Assembly (NCBI GenBank): GCA_034509425.1
Contig: JAVTVJ010001345.1
Coordinates: 124,001-188,000 of the forward strand
Direction of reading: 5' to 3'
DNA: 64,000 nt
DNA from: Eopsaltria australis
Taxonomy: Eukaryota; Chordata; Aves; Passeriformes; Petroicidae
The position numbers were made by a program, and so were the translations under genes. Shown here piece after piece: positions 1-12,000 of this stretch. The number at the start of each line of letters is the position of its first letter. Within the stretch, counting starts at the first letter, position 1. The notes beneath the pieces are model-generated. The model was not told where the DNA came from and did not search any database. It worked only from the letters and a program-made list of their open reading frames with translations.

Positions 1-1566
1 CCCCCGATTGCCCCTGATTATATTTGTTTCAGCACTGAATGCCAGTCCAAAGCAGTGTCAGTGAGCAGCAGCAGGCTGAGCCATCACCACAGGCCATCTC
101 CTGCCTTGTTACGCTCCGTCGAGTCAGCTTGCCCTCAGATTCGCTGGAGTTTCATTCCTGCTGTCCCCTGGGATGCCAGGCAGCACAGTCACTTAACCCA
201 AGATCATTTATGACTGACTGGAATTTGTTTGGCCTGCCTTATTTTTATTTTTATTTTTCCCCTCTCCATCTCTTCAGAAAATAAGGCAAACCAACGAAAA
301 TATTGCCTTATTATCGGCAAAACAGATCTATATGGGGCGAAGTGCAAAGGAAAATAGATACCAGTGCCTGCCCATCTCCAATGGAAAATAAATTGCATAT
401 GTTGAGGGCTCGATTCCCTGCTGATGCAAAGTGGTGCAGCAACCAGAGCTCTCCCAGTTTATGTAAGCAGGGAAGCTGACCCCGAGGAGTTTCTGTCTGC
501 TTGCAGCAAGGGGTGGGCGTGTTGGAGAAACAGCAGATCCCGGGCACCTGGAAATGATGGCTCTTTAGGGGGGCAAGGAGTGCCAGAACTATGCAGGAAT
601 TTGGTAGGAAAATGTGGACTCGGTTGATTTTCTGGTAGGAAGGCATTGAGTTGGTAGAGACCAAGATGCAGGCGAGGGAAATGTGCTGTCCTGTCACAGC
701 CTTGACTGGAAGGGCTCCACGTGCCCCTTTTTGGTTTCTATGACAACATCATTTAGCTCTGGAGTGAAAGTCAAAAGCGGCAGCCAGGAGGGAGGGACAG
801 TGCTCGGAGGAGCCTTCACTGCCTTTGCTTTCCCAAGGAAAAGAGAAGGGATGGAGATGGTGGACACGGAGTAACTCTGCTCTGTCAGTCCCAAACCTCT
901 CCCCCCGAACCAGGGCTGCTCTTTTCCCCGGGGGCTGCAAACAACAGAGGACACAAATGTTTGATCGCAGTGGCCACTTGGAGCAAACGCTCCCGTTCTC
1001 CCGTTCGTGTCCCCCCGGGCTGTTCATCACCCCCCTGGGATCGATGCCACAGCCACAGCCAGGGAAAACAGCAAATATCCATAGATAACCCTGATCAATA
1101 GGTAAAACGAGAAGAGTGTTTTCACAGCTAACAGGGCAGATTGCCTAATTAAAGACCTGATGTGACACAAACTGCTGGGGAAGATGAAATAGGAAAGCCT
1201 TATCAATGTGATTACGTGGCAAAAAATGCTCAGAACGTAGAAACTCTAAGCGAGATTGAAATGAAGACAAGCTTTGAGATACCAAACCCCAGCTCCTAAA
1301 CAACTGGAAAACAATGGCGTGGCCACTGCAGGTGATCCCCCTTGGATTAAACAATCCCCTCTGCTTGCAGACAGGCCCAAGGCTCAGAGCAGACCCCACC
1401 AACCTGGCAGAGGGGCCAAAAAGCAGCTTTTAGGGTTTCAAATAGAACACTGTATGGTGATGCAATAGTTCTCATAGGCTGGATGCAAATGTTATAAGAT
1501 TTGTAGCTTGTTCTAGATTGGTGAATGAAAATTAGAATATTCAGCACAGAAGATGATTTATGGGAT
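1..1566. other. 5' flanking DNA, nothing recognised
   Basis: No exon, RNA gene or recognisable repeat could be identified. Open frames here are short, occur on both strands and carry no family motif. The DNA is of mixed composition, with an AT-richer part near 1440-1560. It lies 7.4 kb or more upstream of the GPSM1 start codon and could hold regulatory DNA, but nothing in the sequence shows it. Confidence 0.5.
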
Positions 1567-1841
1567 TGTAAACGACAAGCTCGCTCTCTTCTTCTTCAAC
1601 CTCTCTTAGCTCTCTTCTTTTAACTTCCTTAAATCCTCTCTTAGACCTTCGCTCTCAGCTCTCTTAGATCCTCACTCTTAGCTCTTCTCTTCCCTCTCTG
1701 CCCTGCTCCAGGCTGTGTCTGGCAGCCCCCAGCAGCTCTCCTACACCCACGCCCTTTCACAATAAACCTCACACTCTCAGACCCGACTCCAGAGCTCTCC
1801 TGTCTGTCCCGACCGTCCCAAACCCACCCGCAAATTCTACA
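1567..1841 (+). mobile_element. possible short solo LTR of an avian endogenous retrovirus
   Basis: The block begins TGTA and ends TACA, a short inverted terminal match typical of retroviral LTRs. Its first half is strongly pyrimidine-rich with about four imperfect copies of CTCTTAG (about 1600-1680). A poly(A) signal AATAAA lies at 1761-1766, followed by about 75 bases resembling R-U5, placed as in an LTR. No internal gag, pol or env sequence flanks it, so it would be a solo LTR. No target-site duplication is visible, the borders are my choice, and 275 bases is short. The alternative is a unique pyrimidine-rich tract with a chance AATAAA. Confidence 0.4.
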
Positions 1842-2189
1842 ACAAACACTCGGTGAATGCTGCATCAGCCCCAGGATTTGTGTTTGAGCTGCAGCATTTT
1901 TAACCACCATCCTTCCAGACACCACCTAATGCAGGCTGCACTCTGCTCCTAAAACGTTAATTGTGCCACGGTTTAATTACCTGCATTTAAAAATCACCTC
2001 TTATTTCCAGACTGGATTTGCCTCGCTGCAAGTTCTGGGTGCGCCACTTTCTCCTGGACTAAAACACTTCCTATTCCCAGAAAATCTCTTGTCTATAAAG
2101 TTAACTCTCCCCTAAGATTAAGTCAGACTTTAAAATTCACTTAAGCAAACAGAAGCAATTCATCTACCCATTTTGCCTCACTCCTGTAA

Positions 2190-2565
2190 GTGATATTTTC
2201 AGTCTTGGCTGCAATGTTGCTTTGGTAAAACCTGGGTTGATAAAAGTGTTGGATAACACTGAACCAAGAGTAAATCCTTTCGGACACACCAGAAATTCCT
2301 TCATCAGATAATTACTTTTTGATGCATGTTACTAATTTTTCCATCCATTTAAAATAAGCTACATTGATTTTTTTCTTTTTTTGGGGTACTATTTTTAACA
2401 GAGTGTCATGCAAGATTAAGTCAACTGCTTTGCAGAAGTCTAAATCTATTATGTCAGCAGAATTATCTTTATTAACTGAAATTATATGAAAGATTGCTTG
2501 TTTGATGAGCAGTTTTCTGGAGCAAGGGATTGACATTTTGACTGCATCCCATATGAGCACTGCAC
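2190..2565 (-). mobile_element. decayed LINE (CR1/L3-like) reverse-transcriptase fragment
   Basis: Read on the minus strand, the block encodes DLDFCKAVDLILHDTLL. This matches the reverse-transcriptase palm motif of CR1-type LINEs, which has the pattern D-F-x-K-A-F-D-x-V-x-H-x-x-L-L. Further along (toward lower coordinates) a degraded stretch corresponds to the conserved 'SGVPQGSxLGPVLFNxFIND' segment, here broken by stops and frameshifts. The element is old and inactive. Its order and spacing relative to the CR1 tail at 2631-2824 show that it is a separate insertion: on the minus strand the tail precedes the RT. Confidence 0.6.
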
Positions 2566-2630
2566 CAGTGTTGGATTAATGAGGTGCTTGGGTAATCCCA
2601 CTCACTTTTATTCTAAGATATTTAATAAAA

Positions 2631-2824
2631 TCACAGAATCACAGATGAGTTTGGGCTGGAAGGGACCTTAAAGCTCATCTCATTCCAACATTAGACACTT
2701 TCCACTGTCCCAGGTTGATCCAAGCCCTGTCCAGCCTGGCCTTGGACACTCCCAGGGATGGGGCAGCCACAGCTTCTCTGGGCACCCTGTGCCAGGACCT
2801 CCCCACCCTCACAGGGAAGGATTT
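2631..2824 (-). mobile_element. CR1 LINE 3' end, 5'-truncated
   Basis: The block opens with the TCACAGAATCACAG tail repeat and continues with 'GGGCTGGAAGGGACCTTAAA', 'CCAGCCTGGCCTTGGACACT' and 'TTCTCTGGGCACCCTGTGCC'. These are standard pieces of the avian CR1 3' untranslated region read in reverse complement. The copy is truncated as usual for CR1, has no coding part and fades after about 2824. It is well preserved compared with the older RT fragment next to it. Confidence 0.9.
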
Positions 2825-5800
2825 TTTTGGGCCTTTGAAACTTTCCTTGTGTTCTGTTATTTGCTCAAAAACCAGCATTAATTGTGTCTGCCAGTTACCA
2901 GTCCTAAAATGAGAATTATTACTTTTAGAAAATGCTGCTTAATGTTGCTAAAATATTGTCCTAATATTCGACTGGAATGCTAAGAACAGCCTTACCTTCA
3001 AGTGCAAGAAATGCAGAAAAATGTTATAAACTGGGCAGAGCTGAGCTGTAAATGGTGCTATTTTTGCACTGCCTTTTGTTGCTGGTTAGGAACTCGATGG
3101 GTTCAGACCTGAGCCTGTGGTTTGATGCAGTTTTGGTGATAACCAGAATGTGTTTCCTGTCACCACGAGCTGGTTTGGGGGCTGGAGAGGCTGCAGGAGC
3201 CTCGGTGACCTTGTGGTTGGTGACAGAGTCACTGTTGCTCTGCCTCTGATTCACAGAATTGTTGGGAGTTAAACAGAAAAAAAGTTCCACCCTGAGTGTT
3301 TGGAAAGCACTTGCAGGAGCTTGACTAAATAATGCAATTACACTGCAAATATTGGCAATCTCTTCGAAAACAAACCCAAACATGCTCGTAATTAATGTCA
3401 GCACCAACAGTTACAACTTAAGAAGGAAATTAAGCCCCCTTCAAAGGTGAAAATGCTTATTTCCCCCTCTGGGCTTTCAGTTCTTAACACGAGATTACTC
3501 TTTATTTCAGTCAATGCCAGCAGGAGGTTTTCCCAGACTTCCAGCAGAAGAAATTGGGGTTTTGTCTGTTGACTCTCGGAAATTGAAGTTGGTTAAACAA
3601 ATCCACTGCCAACATTGTAAATAGAAGCTGATCATGACTGAGCTCTGCGATATTTGTCTGAGCAATAGAGTTTTGATAAGGTGCCTCCAAGAAAAGCTCC
3701 CTGGTGCTGCCATCGAGGCTTCCAAGGCCAAAAAAATCCAGGATGTTTCTGGTGAGCCCCAAACCACCCTGTCTGGGGTCTTGCTTGAAGCTCTCTTGGG
3801 ACAGGCACCACCAGGATGTTGAATTCTGCTGCAGGAACAGAGGAGCAGCTCCCAGGCAGGGGGAAGGGATGGGAATTTACCAAGGGATGAGAAGGAAGCA
3901 GAGATGGTTCTTGAGCATGTCCAGCTTTCCACAGACATCACTGGGGTGCCAGGGCGAGCTGCTCCAGTGCCCCTTCGGACACTGCACCCCGAGAGGAGAT
4001 GCCAGGGCACAGAGGAGGGTGGCACAAGGCAGAACTCTGCCACAACATCAGCTCCTGTGCTTTTGCTGAGTTCAAAAGCCTTCCCAGGCACTGTCCAGTC
4101 ATTCTGCTTCAAGGTAAAGAGCAGGGGTTCAGTGGGAGAGGAGCTGCAGGGCTGTGGCTACAAGGGATACATGACATCAGCACCAAGGCAGCAGGACAGC
4201 CCCTTCTGGCCTTGCCTAAAAAATCCCCATGTCCCCAGCAGGCCAGTGCCAGCCCACAGGGCTCCATTTCATCAAACTCTGCAAGGCTGGGAGCAAGGGC
4301 ATTTTCAGGGTCTCTTACTATTTATTTAATGAAGCATTTTCAGTCAGGCTTGAAGGCTGGAGGAAGCGGATGAGCTCTGTCGCTTTGTTTGCCTCCTCTG
4401 AGGCCCAGAGGAGCTTTAATGAAAAGGAAATTCAGGGACATCAGAGACACAGGATGTATAAATATGCACAAAGCAAAGGCCAGATCCTCAGGTGCACCCA
4501 AACACGAGGGGATGGAACTTGTGAGAACCACTGAGGTCTTGAGGAGCGTTTTCAATGCTGCAGCAGCAGAGAGGGGAGGGCAGGAGGGTGGGGAAGGAAA
4601 GGAAGATCCCACTGGCTGTGTCCCTGCCCAGGTTTGGGGAAGGGCTTGCATCCAGCTGTGCTGCCCAACAGGAATCTCACCCACCCCCAAACTGGGCAGC
4701 TGAGCTCTCCTGAGCCCCAAAGGGTCTCTCAGTGCTCAGCACTGGCTCAGGAGTGCCTGCACACAGCTGAATTATTCAGAGGAGCTCATTACTCAGAGCT
4801 TTTCCTGAATGTCTGTGCTCCAAGAGGTTTTTAAAAGAGACAATCACAGTCAGCAAAACAACTCTTCACTCTCAGATGATCCTCTTTATTTCAGGTATGA
4901 ATAATATTCCTGGCTGTGAGTCTCTATTACAGGTTATCTGCAAATTGTAATAACCTTTTGTGCTTCTGCTTTGGAGATAAAATAATGGTTCCTCACTGAG
5001 TCCTTCCCTCTGATCAGAGGAGTTTTGTTGCCTTAGGACCAGACTCAGTGGAAAGAAGGATTGTAAAAGCCCTTGAAAACTGTGATTTCTTTCCAGGTCC
5101 TGCAAAAGCAGCTGTGTGGCACAGCAGTTTTATTTAGACCTGTTCAATCTTTCAGCAGCATGGAGGGTTCTGTTCCCCAAACACAGACATTGAACCTTGT
5201 TCTTAATTTGTTGTTTTAACTAAAGGAATAGCTAAGCACTCCTGCTGAAACCCATCCCTGCTCCCTCCCCACTTTCCTGCGTGGCTCTGGGCTGTTCTGA
5301 GCAGGATGTTTTTCCAACTCATGTAATTATGCTTTATGAAAATCCCAAAGCCAAGGCCAATGTTCCTGCTTCAGACAGGCCGTGCGTGGCCCCGATCTGC
5401 ACAGCAGCCTCAGACCCTCCAGGGGCATTTTTATTATTCCCTTTGTCCTTCACAAAGCCAGCTCCTCTCACCCATCTTCACAGCACTGTCAGCCTCATTC
5501 AAACTCCTGTGACACCTCAGAGACCTCCAGCCACTGTTCCTTCCCCAGGAGAGATGGGGAAAAGTAATTTTGTTATCTCCACTTTACAAACTGGCATGAG
5601 GCAGCACCAGCAGTGATGTTCCACAGGAAAGCAGCCCTGGCCAAGGCTGCCCATCATCCCCTCCCTTCCAGCTCTGTGTGCCTGGGGAAGAGCTGGACCC
5701 AGCTGAAAAATACCCACTGGGAGCTCTCATCTCCTGCACATAAAGAGAGCTGCATCCACTGGGGTATTTTGTTTTTAAAAAGGTGCAAACTTCCTCCAAG

Positions 5801-7180
5801 ATAAGTTTATCTCAATTCACGGCTATGAAACTGATATAAGGCAAGAGAAAACTTCTTCAGTTTTGCCGTGTGGTTCTTTTTTAGGCTGGTTTGAAGCAGA
5901 ACTTCCTTGCGGGCTGTGTTTAGAGGGATTTAGAAAATGGAAAGCAGGACAATAGCGAGGTGCTTTTGGAACCTGCCAGCTTGGGGAAAAAAAACCAAAA
6001 AGACACTGCAAAGTCTGGTGATTAATCACAGCTGTTGCTAGAAAGAGAAGACAATCACAGTGCAGGCTCTGTAGTGATTTCAGCTGGGCTCTGTCAGCTT
6101 CAGAGCCTGAATTGCAGAGCTCTTTTTGCACACAAACCCCAGCAGAGGCCCCCAGCAATCCATTCCATGAGCTGCAGGAAAGCTGCCGTGCTAATTAAGA
6201 TAAATCTTTGTGTTTTGGAGGGAGTGCCTGGCTCTGGTGTGTCTGGGTGATGAAGACATGGAGGCAGAGGAGGGATGTTCCTGTGCCATTCCAATTCTGA
6301 AATGATTGGCAAAATTTACTGTTGACTTCTGTCCTGCTGCCTTCCCTTGAGCTTTCTGTGCCTTCCTGCTCTCAAGGCTGTCTCTTCCAAGTGGAAGGAA
6401 ATATGGCAATAGCTGGAGCTCTTTCATCTTGTGTTGTGATGGCTTCAATTTATAAAAGAAATGTTAAAAACTGCCCAAGAAGTCTTAAGGATCCTGCAAT
6501 CCCATTGCTTAGAGCTGTGACTCTGCCTGTAAGTGAAGGTGTAGAGACACTCAGGAACTGGGGAGAAAGAAGACTTTTAGCTTTAAGATTGCAGAAATAA
6601 AGGTGTTGGGGGTGCATAAGGTCAAGGAAATATGAATCCTGCATTGCCTTTGATGGATTCTGGCCCGGTTGTGTTTTACCTTGCCCTGTTCTTCAGGATC
6701 CACTCCTCCTTTTTTTCCACTCTGCAGCAGCCCCTTTAAGGTCTAAAGATTCCAGCTCCACTTCTTGATCTTATCTGCACTGAACAAATCAATTCTCATA
6801 CCTTTCTCTCGCAGGTCACACTCGTCACATTCATCTGGAGCCTCTCTAATTGCTGCAGGTCCTTCCCAGCACATGACACAATGTGCACTCAGTTCACCAG
6901 AGGAATTAGTGGCATTTCTGAAGTACTGGGGTTTCTTTCTTTCTGTACTTTTATTATTTTCCCTTTCCATTGCAGCTGAGCAATGGCTCTGAGTTGTGGC
7001 TGAGGTCCAAGTCCTTGCAGGGAGCTGCTTGGCATGAACATGTAGGGTTAACCAAACCCAACCCACAGCAAAGTAATTGAATTATTTCATCTAACGAATT
7101 CAAATCTATTGTGACCTATCTGCCACTGGTACAAGAAGAAAGAGAAGCTGAGTTTGTCAGATGATGAATTATCCATTGCA
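2825..7180. other. 5' flanking DNA, no gene recognised
   Basis: No supported exon. The longest open frame (minus strand, about 3507-4112) has no domain, no family resemblance and competing frames on the other strand. At 5570-5612 a short stretch (TTATCTCCACTTTACAAACT) resembles the reverse complement of the MIR SINE core; it is listed separately. A minus-strand open block near 6760-6920 ends in a donor-like GTATGA but lacks a credible acceptor. Confidence 0.5.
5565..5615 (-). repeat. MIR-like SINE fragment
   Basis: The stretch TTATCTCCACTTTACAAACT followed by GGCATGAGGCAGCA resembles the reverse complement of the MIR core 'cctcagtttcctcatctgtaaaatggggataata'. MIR copies are sparse and very old in bird genomes. 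The match is short, so this is a tentative call from memory of the consensus, with no alignment. Confidence 0.35.
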
Positions 7181-7280
7181 AATTCATGAGTTTGAAGGCC
7201 AGAGGGGACCATTATGCTCATCCCAGGCTGACCTCCTGCACAACCCAGGCCCTGGAATGTGACCGAGCCATTCCCGTGTC
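7181..7280 (-). mobile_element. old CR1-type LINE 3' end fragment
   Basis: The pieces TTTGAAGGCCAGAGGGGACC, ATTATGCTCATC and CTGACCTCCTGCACAACCCA reproduce the 3' end of an ancient CR1 subfamily that is abundant in turtles and crocodilians and present in birds. It is read here in reverse complement. The copy is more diverged than the CR1 at 2631, which fits an insertion predating the bird radiation. Confidence 0.6.
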
Positions 7281-8689
7281 ATCTCCGTGGGGGTGACCCG
7301 CCTGCCCAGAGCTCTGTGGAACACCACAGATCTGGCTGGAGCCCAGACTGGGAGCTGGCCTCCTCCCTCCTTTCCCCTGCTCTCCTTTCCAGCATTGTTT
7401 CTCTGAAGGGCAATTCCTCTGTCTTCCCACACTCGCTGAATGCCAGCCCAGCGCTGGGGCCCGGCTCAGCTCATCATCCTCACTGCCCAGGGCTGAGGAA
7501 GGGCTGCAGCAGCACCAGCACAAGCTGGCTTTCATCTTTTGCACTCATGTCCTTGTCTGGAAAAGGGGGAGGCATGGACAAACATCCCCTCTGAAGTGCC
7601 CAAATCTCTTCGGGCTGAACAGTGCCGTGTTTCCATGGCTTGGGAAAAGCTGCTTTGCACCAGGATGTTTGCTGCTGTCAGTGAAACCACAAACCTGGGA
7701 AAAAACTGACTGGTGTGAGGCACAGAGTCCCAGCCTGCTCCTTCCAGTGGGGGTTCTGTGGCTGGTTACTCAAGAGTGCAGAGAGGTTCCCTTTTACGGG
7801 GATCATAAGGCACCCAGGACAGCACCACATGCCCCTGGGTGAGGAGACAGCTCTCAGCAGGATGGTTTCAGCTTTCTCTGCTGTGGTTTATCTACAGAAC
7901 TGAGACTATTCCTAAGCTGAGACACAGACACAGGTTTGTTTATGCGTTTTTGTTTTGAATTTAAATGCCCAATCAATTAGCTCTGGGGAAAGAGGCTTTT
8001 GTGGTTTGCTAGTGGGGTGTTATTGATGATGTTCTTTCCTGAGCAGGATCTGGGTTTACTCCTGAGAGGGGATTTGAGCAGGTCCCCAGGGTGAAACAGT
8101 CCAGTAAACAGGCATGGCTCTGGATTGCCTCTGACCACAGGGCTCCAGAGCCAGCTGCTGGAACCCAGGGAAAGCCACAGCTCACAGCCGTGCTTCTTTG
8201 GGGAGTCTGTGATGATAAGGATGTTTCATTTGCTGTTGCTGGGTAAGTGGCCCTAACTTCCAGACAGGTTTCTGCTGAGTGTCCAACTCCCAGACTCTTC
8301 CAGGAGCATCTCAAGCCTTGGAGAACAGAGGGAGCTGGACACAGAGTTTGAAGGTGACCTGCGTCCTCCAAGTGTCTGGGTGGAAATAAATATTTAAGGC
8401 TCCAGGGTTCAACAGGACACAAAGCAGCTGCTGTGGGCTGGAGGGAAAATCCCTTTTCCTGGTGGATTCCTCACCAGCAAAGAGAGCAGCTTTGCTTTGT
8501 GGCTGTGGCACAGCCCTGCTGACCCAGCAAAGCAAATGCCAGCTCCTGCCTGGCCCCAGCTGCTCATCCTGGCTGCCTCCAGGTGCAGACACTTTCGAAG
8601 ACAAAAGGGCTTCGGCCAAGCCAAAATTGAGACTCATTGTGCCTTTCCACAGCCCCACCTGGTCAGGAATCAGCGATGCTACTCCGCTT
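7281..8689. other. 5' flanking DNA just upstream of the CpG island
   Basis: No exon or repeat recognised. CpG content and GC rise toward 8650, leading into the island. Proximal promoter elements of GPSM1 could lie here, but no single site is convincing. A short tandem of GGGGATGGCACCGA occurs just downstream at about 8774-8810, inside the island. Confidence 0.45.
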
Positions 8690-8896
8690 TCCCTGGGCGG
8701 CACCGTGCAGGTGCGGTGCCCGCACCTCGCTGCGTGTCTGGGGCCGCTCCAGGTGAGCGCTGAGGCAGCACAGGGGATGGCACCGAGGGGATGGCACCGA
8801 GGGGACACCGGGGCTCTGCCACCCGGGGGATGCCGCGCTCCCCGTCCCGCGGCGGGACCCGCCGTGCCGGGCGGGAGGGAGGGAGGCGAGGCCGGG

Positions 8897-8904
8897 TGAC
8901 ATCA
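8897..8904 (+). promoter_or_regulatory. CRE/AP-1-like octamer in the CpG island
   Basis: TGACATCA differs by one base from the palindromic cAMP response element TGACGTCA. It lies about 100 bases upstream of the start codon within the CpG island, a position typical of functional CRE or ATF sites. One mismatch and no further evidence make it a candidate only. Confidence 0.3.
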
Positions 8905-9003
8905 GCCGGAGGAGGGGCCTGCCCGCGAGTTTCTTTGCTCGGTGCATCACTTCCCGGCGCTGCCATACTCCGCTGCCCGCTCCCCGCCGCGGGGCCGGCG
9001 CCC

Positions 9004-9074
9004 ATGGCGAGCCCGAGCCCGCCCGGCTCCGGCGGGGACAGCCCGGGCTCCGCCGCCCGCCGCTTCCACTCCAG
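9004..9074 (+). CDS. GPSM1: GPSM1 coding exon 1 (N-terminal tail)
   Basis: The exon encodes a short Pro/Ser/Gly-rich tail, residues 1-23 plus two bases of codon 24, ending AARRFHS. The donor is CCAG|GTGAGC (phase 2). The length and the AARR motif match the first coding exon of the mammalian long isoform. The tail precedes the TPR fold and is probably disordered. The exon lies inside the CpG island. Confidence 0.9.
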
Positions 9075-12000
9075 GTGAGCAGGGCCGGGGGAAACCCGGG
9101 CCGGGGGGAGCCCGGAGCGGAGCTGCGCCCATCCCCGAGCCCGCGGAGCCCCGGGGACAGCGCGGTCCTTGGGGACAGCCCGGCCCCGCAGCTGCGCCCA
9201 GCTCCGAGCCCCGGAGCGCAGCGGGGTCGCCGCGGACGGAAGGAGGGAGGAAGGGAAGGAGGGAGAGCTCGTCCGTGGGAAGCGAGGAGCTGTTGCACGG
9301 GTGGGGATCCGGCCGGAGCGCAGCGAGAGGAGCTGGGAAGGACGCGGCGCTCCCTGCGTGGGGCAGCTCGGGGGTGGAGGCAGCTCCGCTGGGATCCTCG
9401 GCACTGGCCTGGAGCGAGCGGCTCCGCTGCTCAGGAGGGTGATGCTCAAAGCCGCTCATTCGCATGGGAGGCTCCCGATCGCACTGCAGAGACTTCGAGT
9501 CTCAGCTTTAAAACTGGGCGCTACAGAAATTCACACAGGGCTGGGAAGAAAAAAACCAGCTCCAGGCTGTTCGGCGTTCGTGGCAATGCCGTGTCTTGCC
9601 CGTTCTCTCCCTTTAGGTCAAAAATGGAAAAGGCTAAACCCAAAGAAGACTAAATGAGTCACTTTGAGGCCTTACAGGGTTGTTCATGCTGTTCACCGGC
9701 GTTGTGTTTTATCTCTCCTCTAGCAGTGTGAAGTGGAGGTGATGCAGTAGCTGGACTTGAGAGCTAAAAAAGCCCGAGAATGCTGGAAGTGTGTGGGATA
9801 CAGTAGCTTTTCATCAATTCTCTTTGCATGCTCTGCAGTAATTAGCACTGCAGCTAGTGGGTTGTCTGCTTTAATGAGCGTTGGTTCATTAGGGCAGCAG
9901 GTGTTTGTTGGTGAGGTTGTATCGTAGAGCAACTCCAGGGAAAAAGGAGGAAGCAGAGTTAATATCATTGCTCTGCCTGCTCTGGAGGAGCTAGAGCTGG
10001 GGAGAAACGGGCTGCATTTCCACCAGACTTGGGCTTTTTCTTTCTTTCTTTCTCTTTGTTTTTCTTGGAAACTTTTTGGGGACTAGATTTTGGTTACTTT
10101 TGCAAAGGAAATTTTAGTGGGAGGCTGCTTGTCACAAATGTGTGCCTGTTCAGCACATGAACGCTGCTCCCAGCTGCTGGTGAAGGGAGAAGAGAAATGG
10201 GAAGCATTTTCCTGTGGCTTATCTGGGTGACTCTGGCAGGACATGTGGTTTTCAAAGTCTCTGCTGTGCCTTTTAGGCCTTGAAAGCAGATGTTGATGGA
10301 GCCTCTGTCCCTGCTCCTCTGTGATAGAAGTGGTAACTTAGTTTCTTCCTTAAATTCACTTTATTGCAGTGCAGAAACTTCAGGCTGAATTCAGTGCCTC
10401 AGTCTGGTGTGATGGGTGGAACCCCAGGTGCTGGATGGTGAAACTGTAGTAAATGGTACCAAAATCTTAATATGTGGGGATATTTTTTTAATTTTTTTTT
10501 TTTTTTTTTTTGCCTGGAAGTGTTAATTGAAGTGTAAGAACTGCAGAAGGTCCCTGTGCAGGCAGGGAGTGCCAGACCCTTTACCTGGGGGAGGTCTATT
10601 CCTTTTAGGAAATGGGTGTGAGTAGGGAGAAACATGGCAAAAATGAAAGTGTTTATTCATTTTATCACATCCCTTAGTGGTTCCCTAAATTCAACCCCTC
10701 CTAAACAAAGGCATGTGCTCTGTTGTGCTGGCAGCAAATAATCCGGGTGCTGAGTGGGCCAAACATCTCCATTTACAGGGACTGGAGTCACAACTTCTGC
10801 TACAGCAGTCACACACCACAAACCAGGCTGTTTCTGCCCCTGGGCAGCTCTGTGTCTGCATCTGCTCACTTTTCTGATGCCATTTGCTGCACAGAGCTGT
10901 GAAGTCTCGAGGAGGACTTGTTGGAAGTCCAGGGCTTTGGGAGTTGTGACTCTGCAGGGCTGCTGTGCATCCCTGGGGTCAGCTCCTGGTGCTGGCTATG
11001 GGGTCACAGCTGGGGCTTGTTGGAATTGTCCAGTTCTGTGATTCTCCTCAAATTTAAGCTGGCCAAGTCCTGTGTGAGCCTGAGTTACTGCTTCGCCTTT
11101 TGGGCTGGTATGAATTTAAGTGCATTAATTCAGCTGTGTGTCACCTCTGAGGACTTGTTGGGCAGATTATTGCAGGAGCTGTGAAATCCCTGCTGGCAGC
11201 AGGTGCTCCAAGTTGCCTTCTTGTGCTGGCTGGCTGATTCTGAAAGTGTAGGAAGCACCAAATCCATCAAATGGCTCCCCTGGACTGTGGAGAGTGACAA
11301 GCTCATGCTGGGGACAAGTCCACCAGCAGCCAGAGAGCTCCCCTGGATTTGGCCTCTTGCTTTTAAAAGGTCTTTCTGGGGATTTCTGAGTCTGGGAGGG
11401 AGACATGGACACGTCCTGGGGAAACCCTCACTGTGCTGCACTGACATCATGGAGATGTTATTGATCCCAGACAGTGCTGCAGTCACTCCAGAAATGCATT
11501 AATCTGCCCTGAAAACTCAGATAAAAGCACACCTTGTTCCCCCCTCTCCCTTCCCTTGCTCTCTGCTCTCCTGCAGTCTCTGTTTTCCGAAGCACTCCTG
11601 GCTTTTGTGATGTTTACAAACTTTCCTTGATTGTGTCACAAACAGTCCCCATCTCGCTCATTAGTGTCACCACGGCGAGGACCTGACCTGAATGTGCATC
11701 GGGCAATTAGAGAGTGCTGAGAGAGGAGAGAGGCTCCTTCCTCCTGCTCTGATGGGAAAACTGGGGTGGAAAAACTGCTGCCCTTCTGACACACGAGGCA
11801 GCAAGAGAGGGCACAACTCAGCGTGGTGGTTGAGGCAGAGTAAAGTGGGGTTTGCAAAGCAAATTGGGGAGAAAATCCTTTACTGGGGAGAAAATCCTCT
11901 ACTGGGGTGAATCTCTGTCTGGAATCATTCCTGTTTGTTTTGTTTTTACCCAAGGGATAACAATACCATGAAATATTTTGGTATTTTCCCTAGTTCTTGT

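Larger units (their letters stand above)
8690..9440 (+). promoter_or_regulatory. GPSM1: CpG island: presumed GPSM1 promoter and 5' UTR
   Basis: CpG dinucleotides are dense and GC is very high from about 8690 to 9440, whereas the flanks are CpG-poor. The island spans the GPSM1 start codon at 9004 and the start of intron 1, the usual arrangement for a housekeeping-type vertebrate promoter. No TATA box is seen at a sensible distance. A CRE/AP-1-like TGACATCA sits at 8897-8904. The transcription start is probably between about 8850 and 8990, but cannot be fixed by eye. Confidence 0.8.

Noticed and set aside
3507..4112. 201-codon open frame on the minus strand upstream of GPSM1
   Set aside because: No domain, no repeated motif, competing open frames on the other strand and no splice or promoter context. 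Long chance frames are expected in GC-rich bird DNA.
6760..6920. Minus-strand block encoding APDECDECDLREKG before a GTATGA donor
   Set aside because: The peptide looks protein-like, but the only upstream AG has a purine-rich, not pyrimidine-rich, tract and no family is recognised. It may be decayed repeat or chance.
8679..9449. Long minus-strand frames (up to 256 codons) across the CpG island
   Set aside because: Pro/Arg/Ala/Gly-rich composition is what any frame shows in a CpG island. They are antisense to GPSM1 exon 1 and have no motif.
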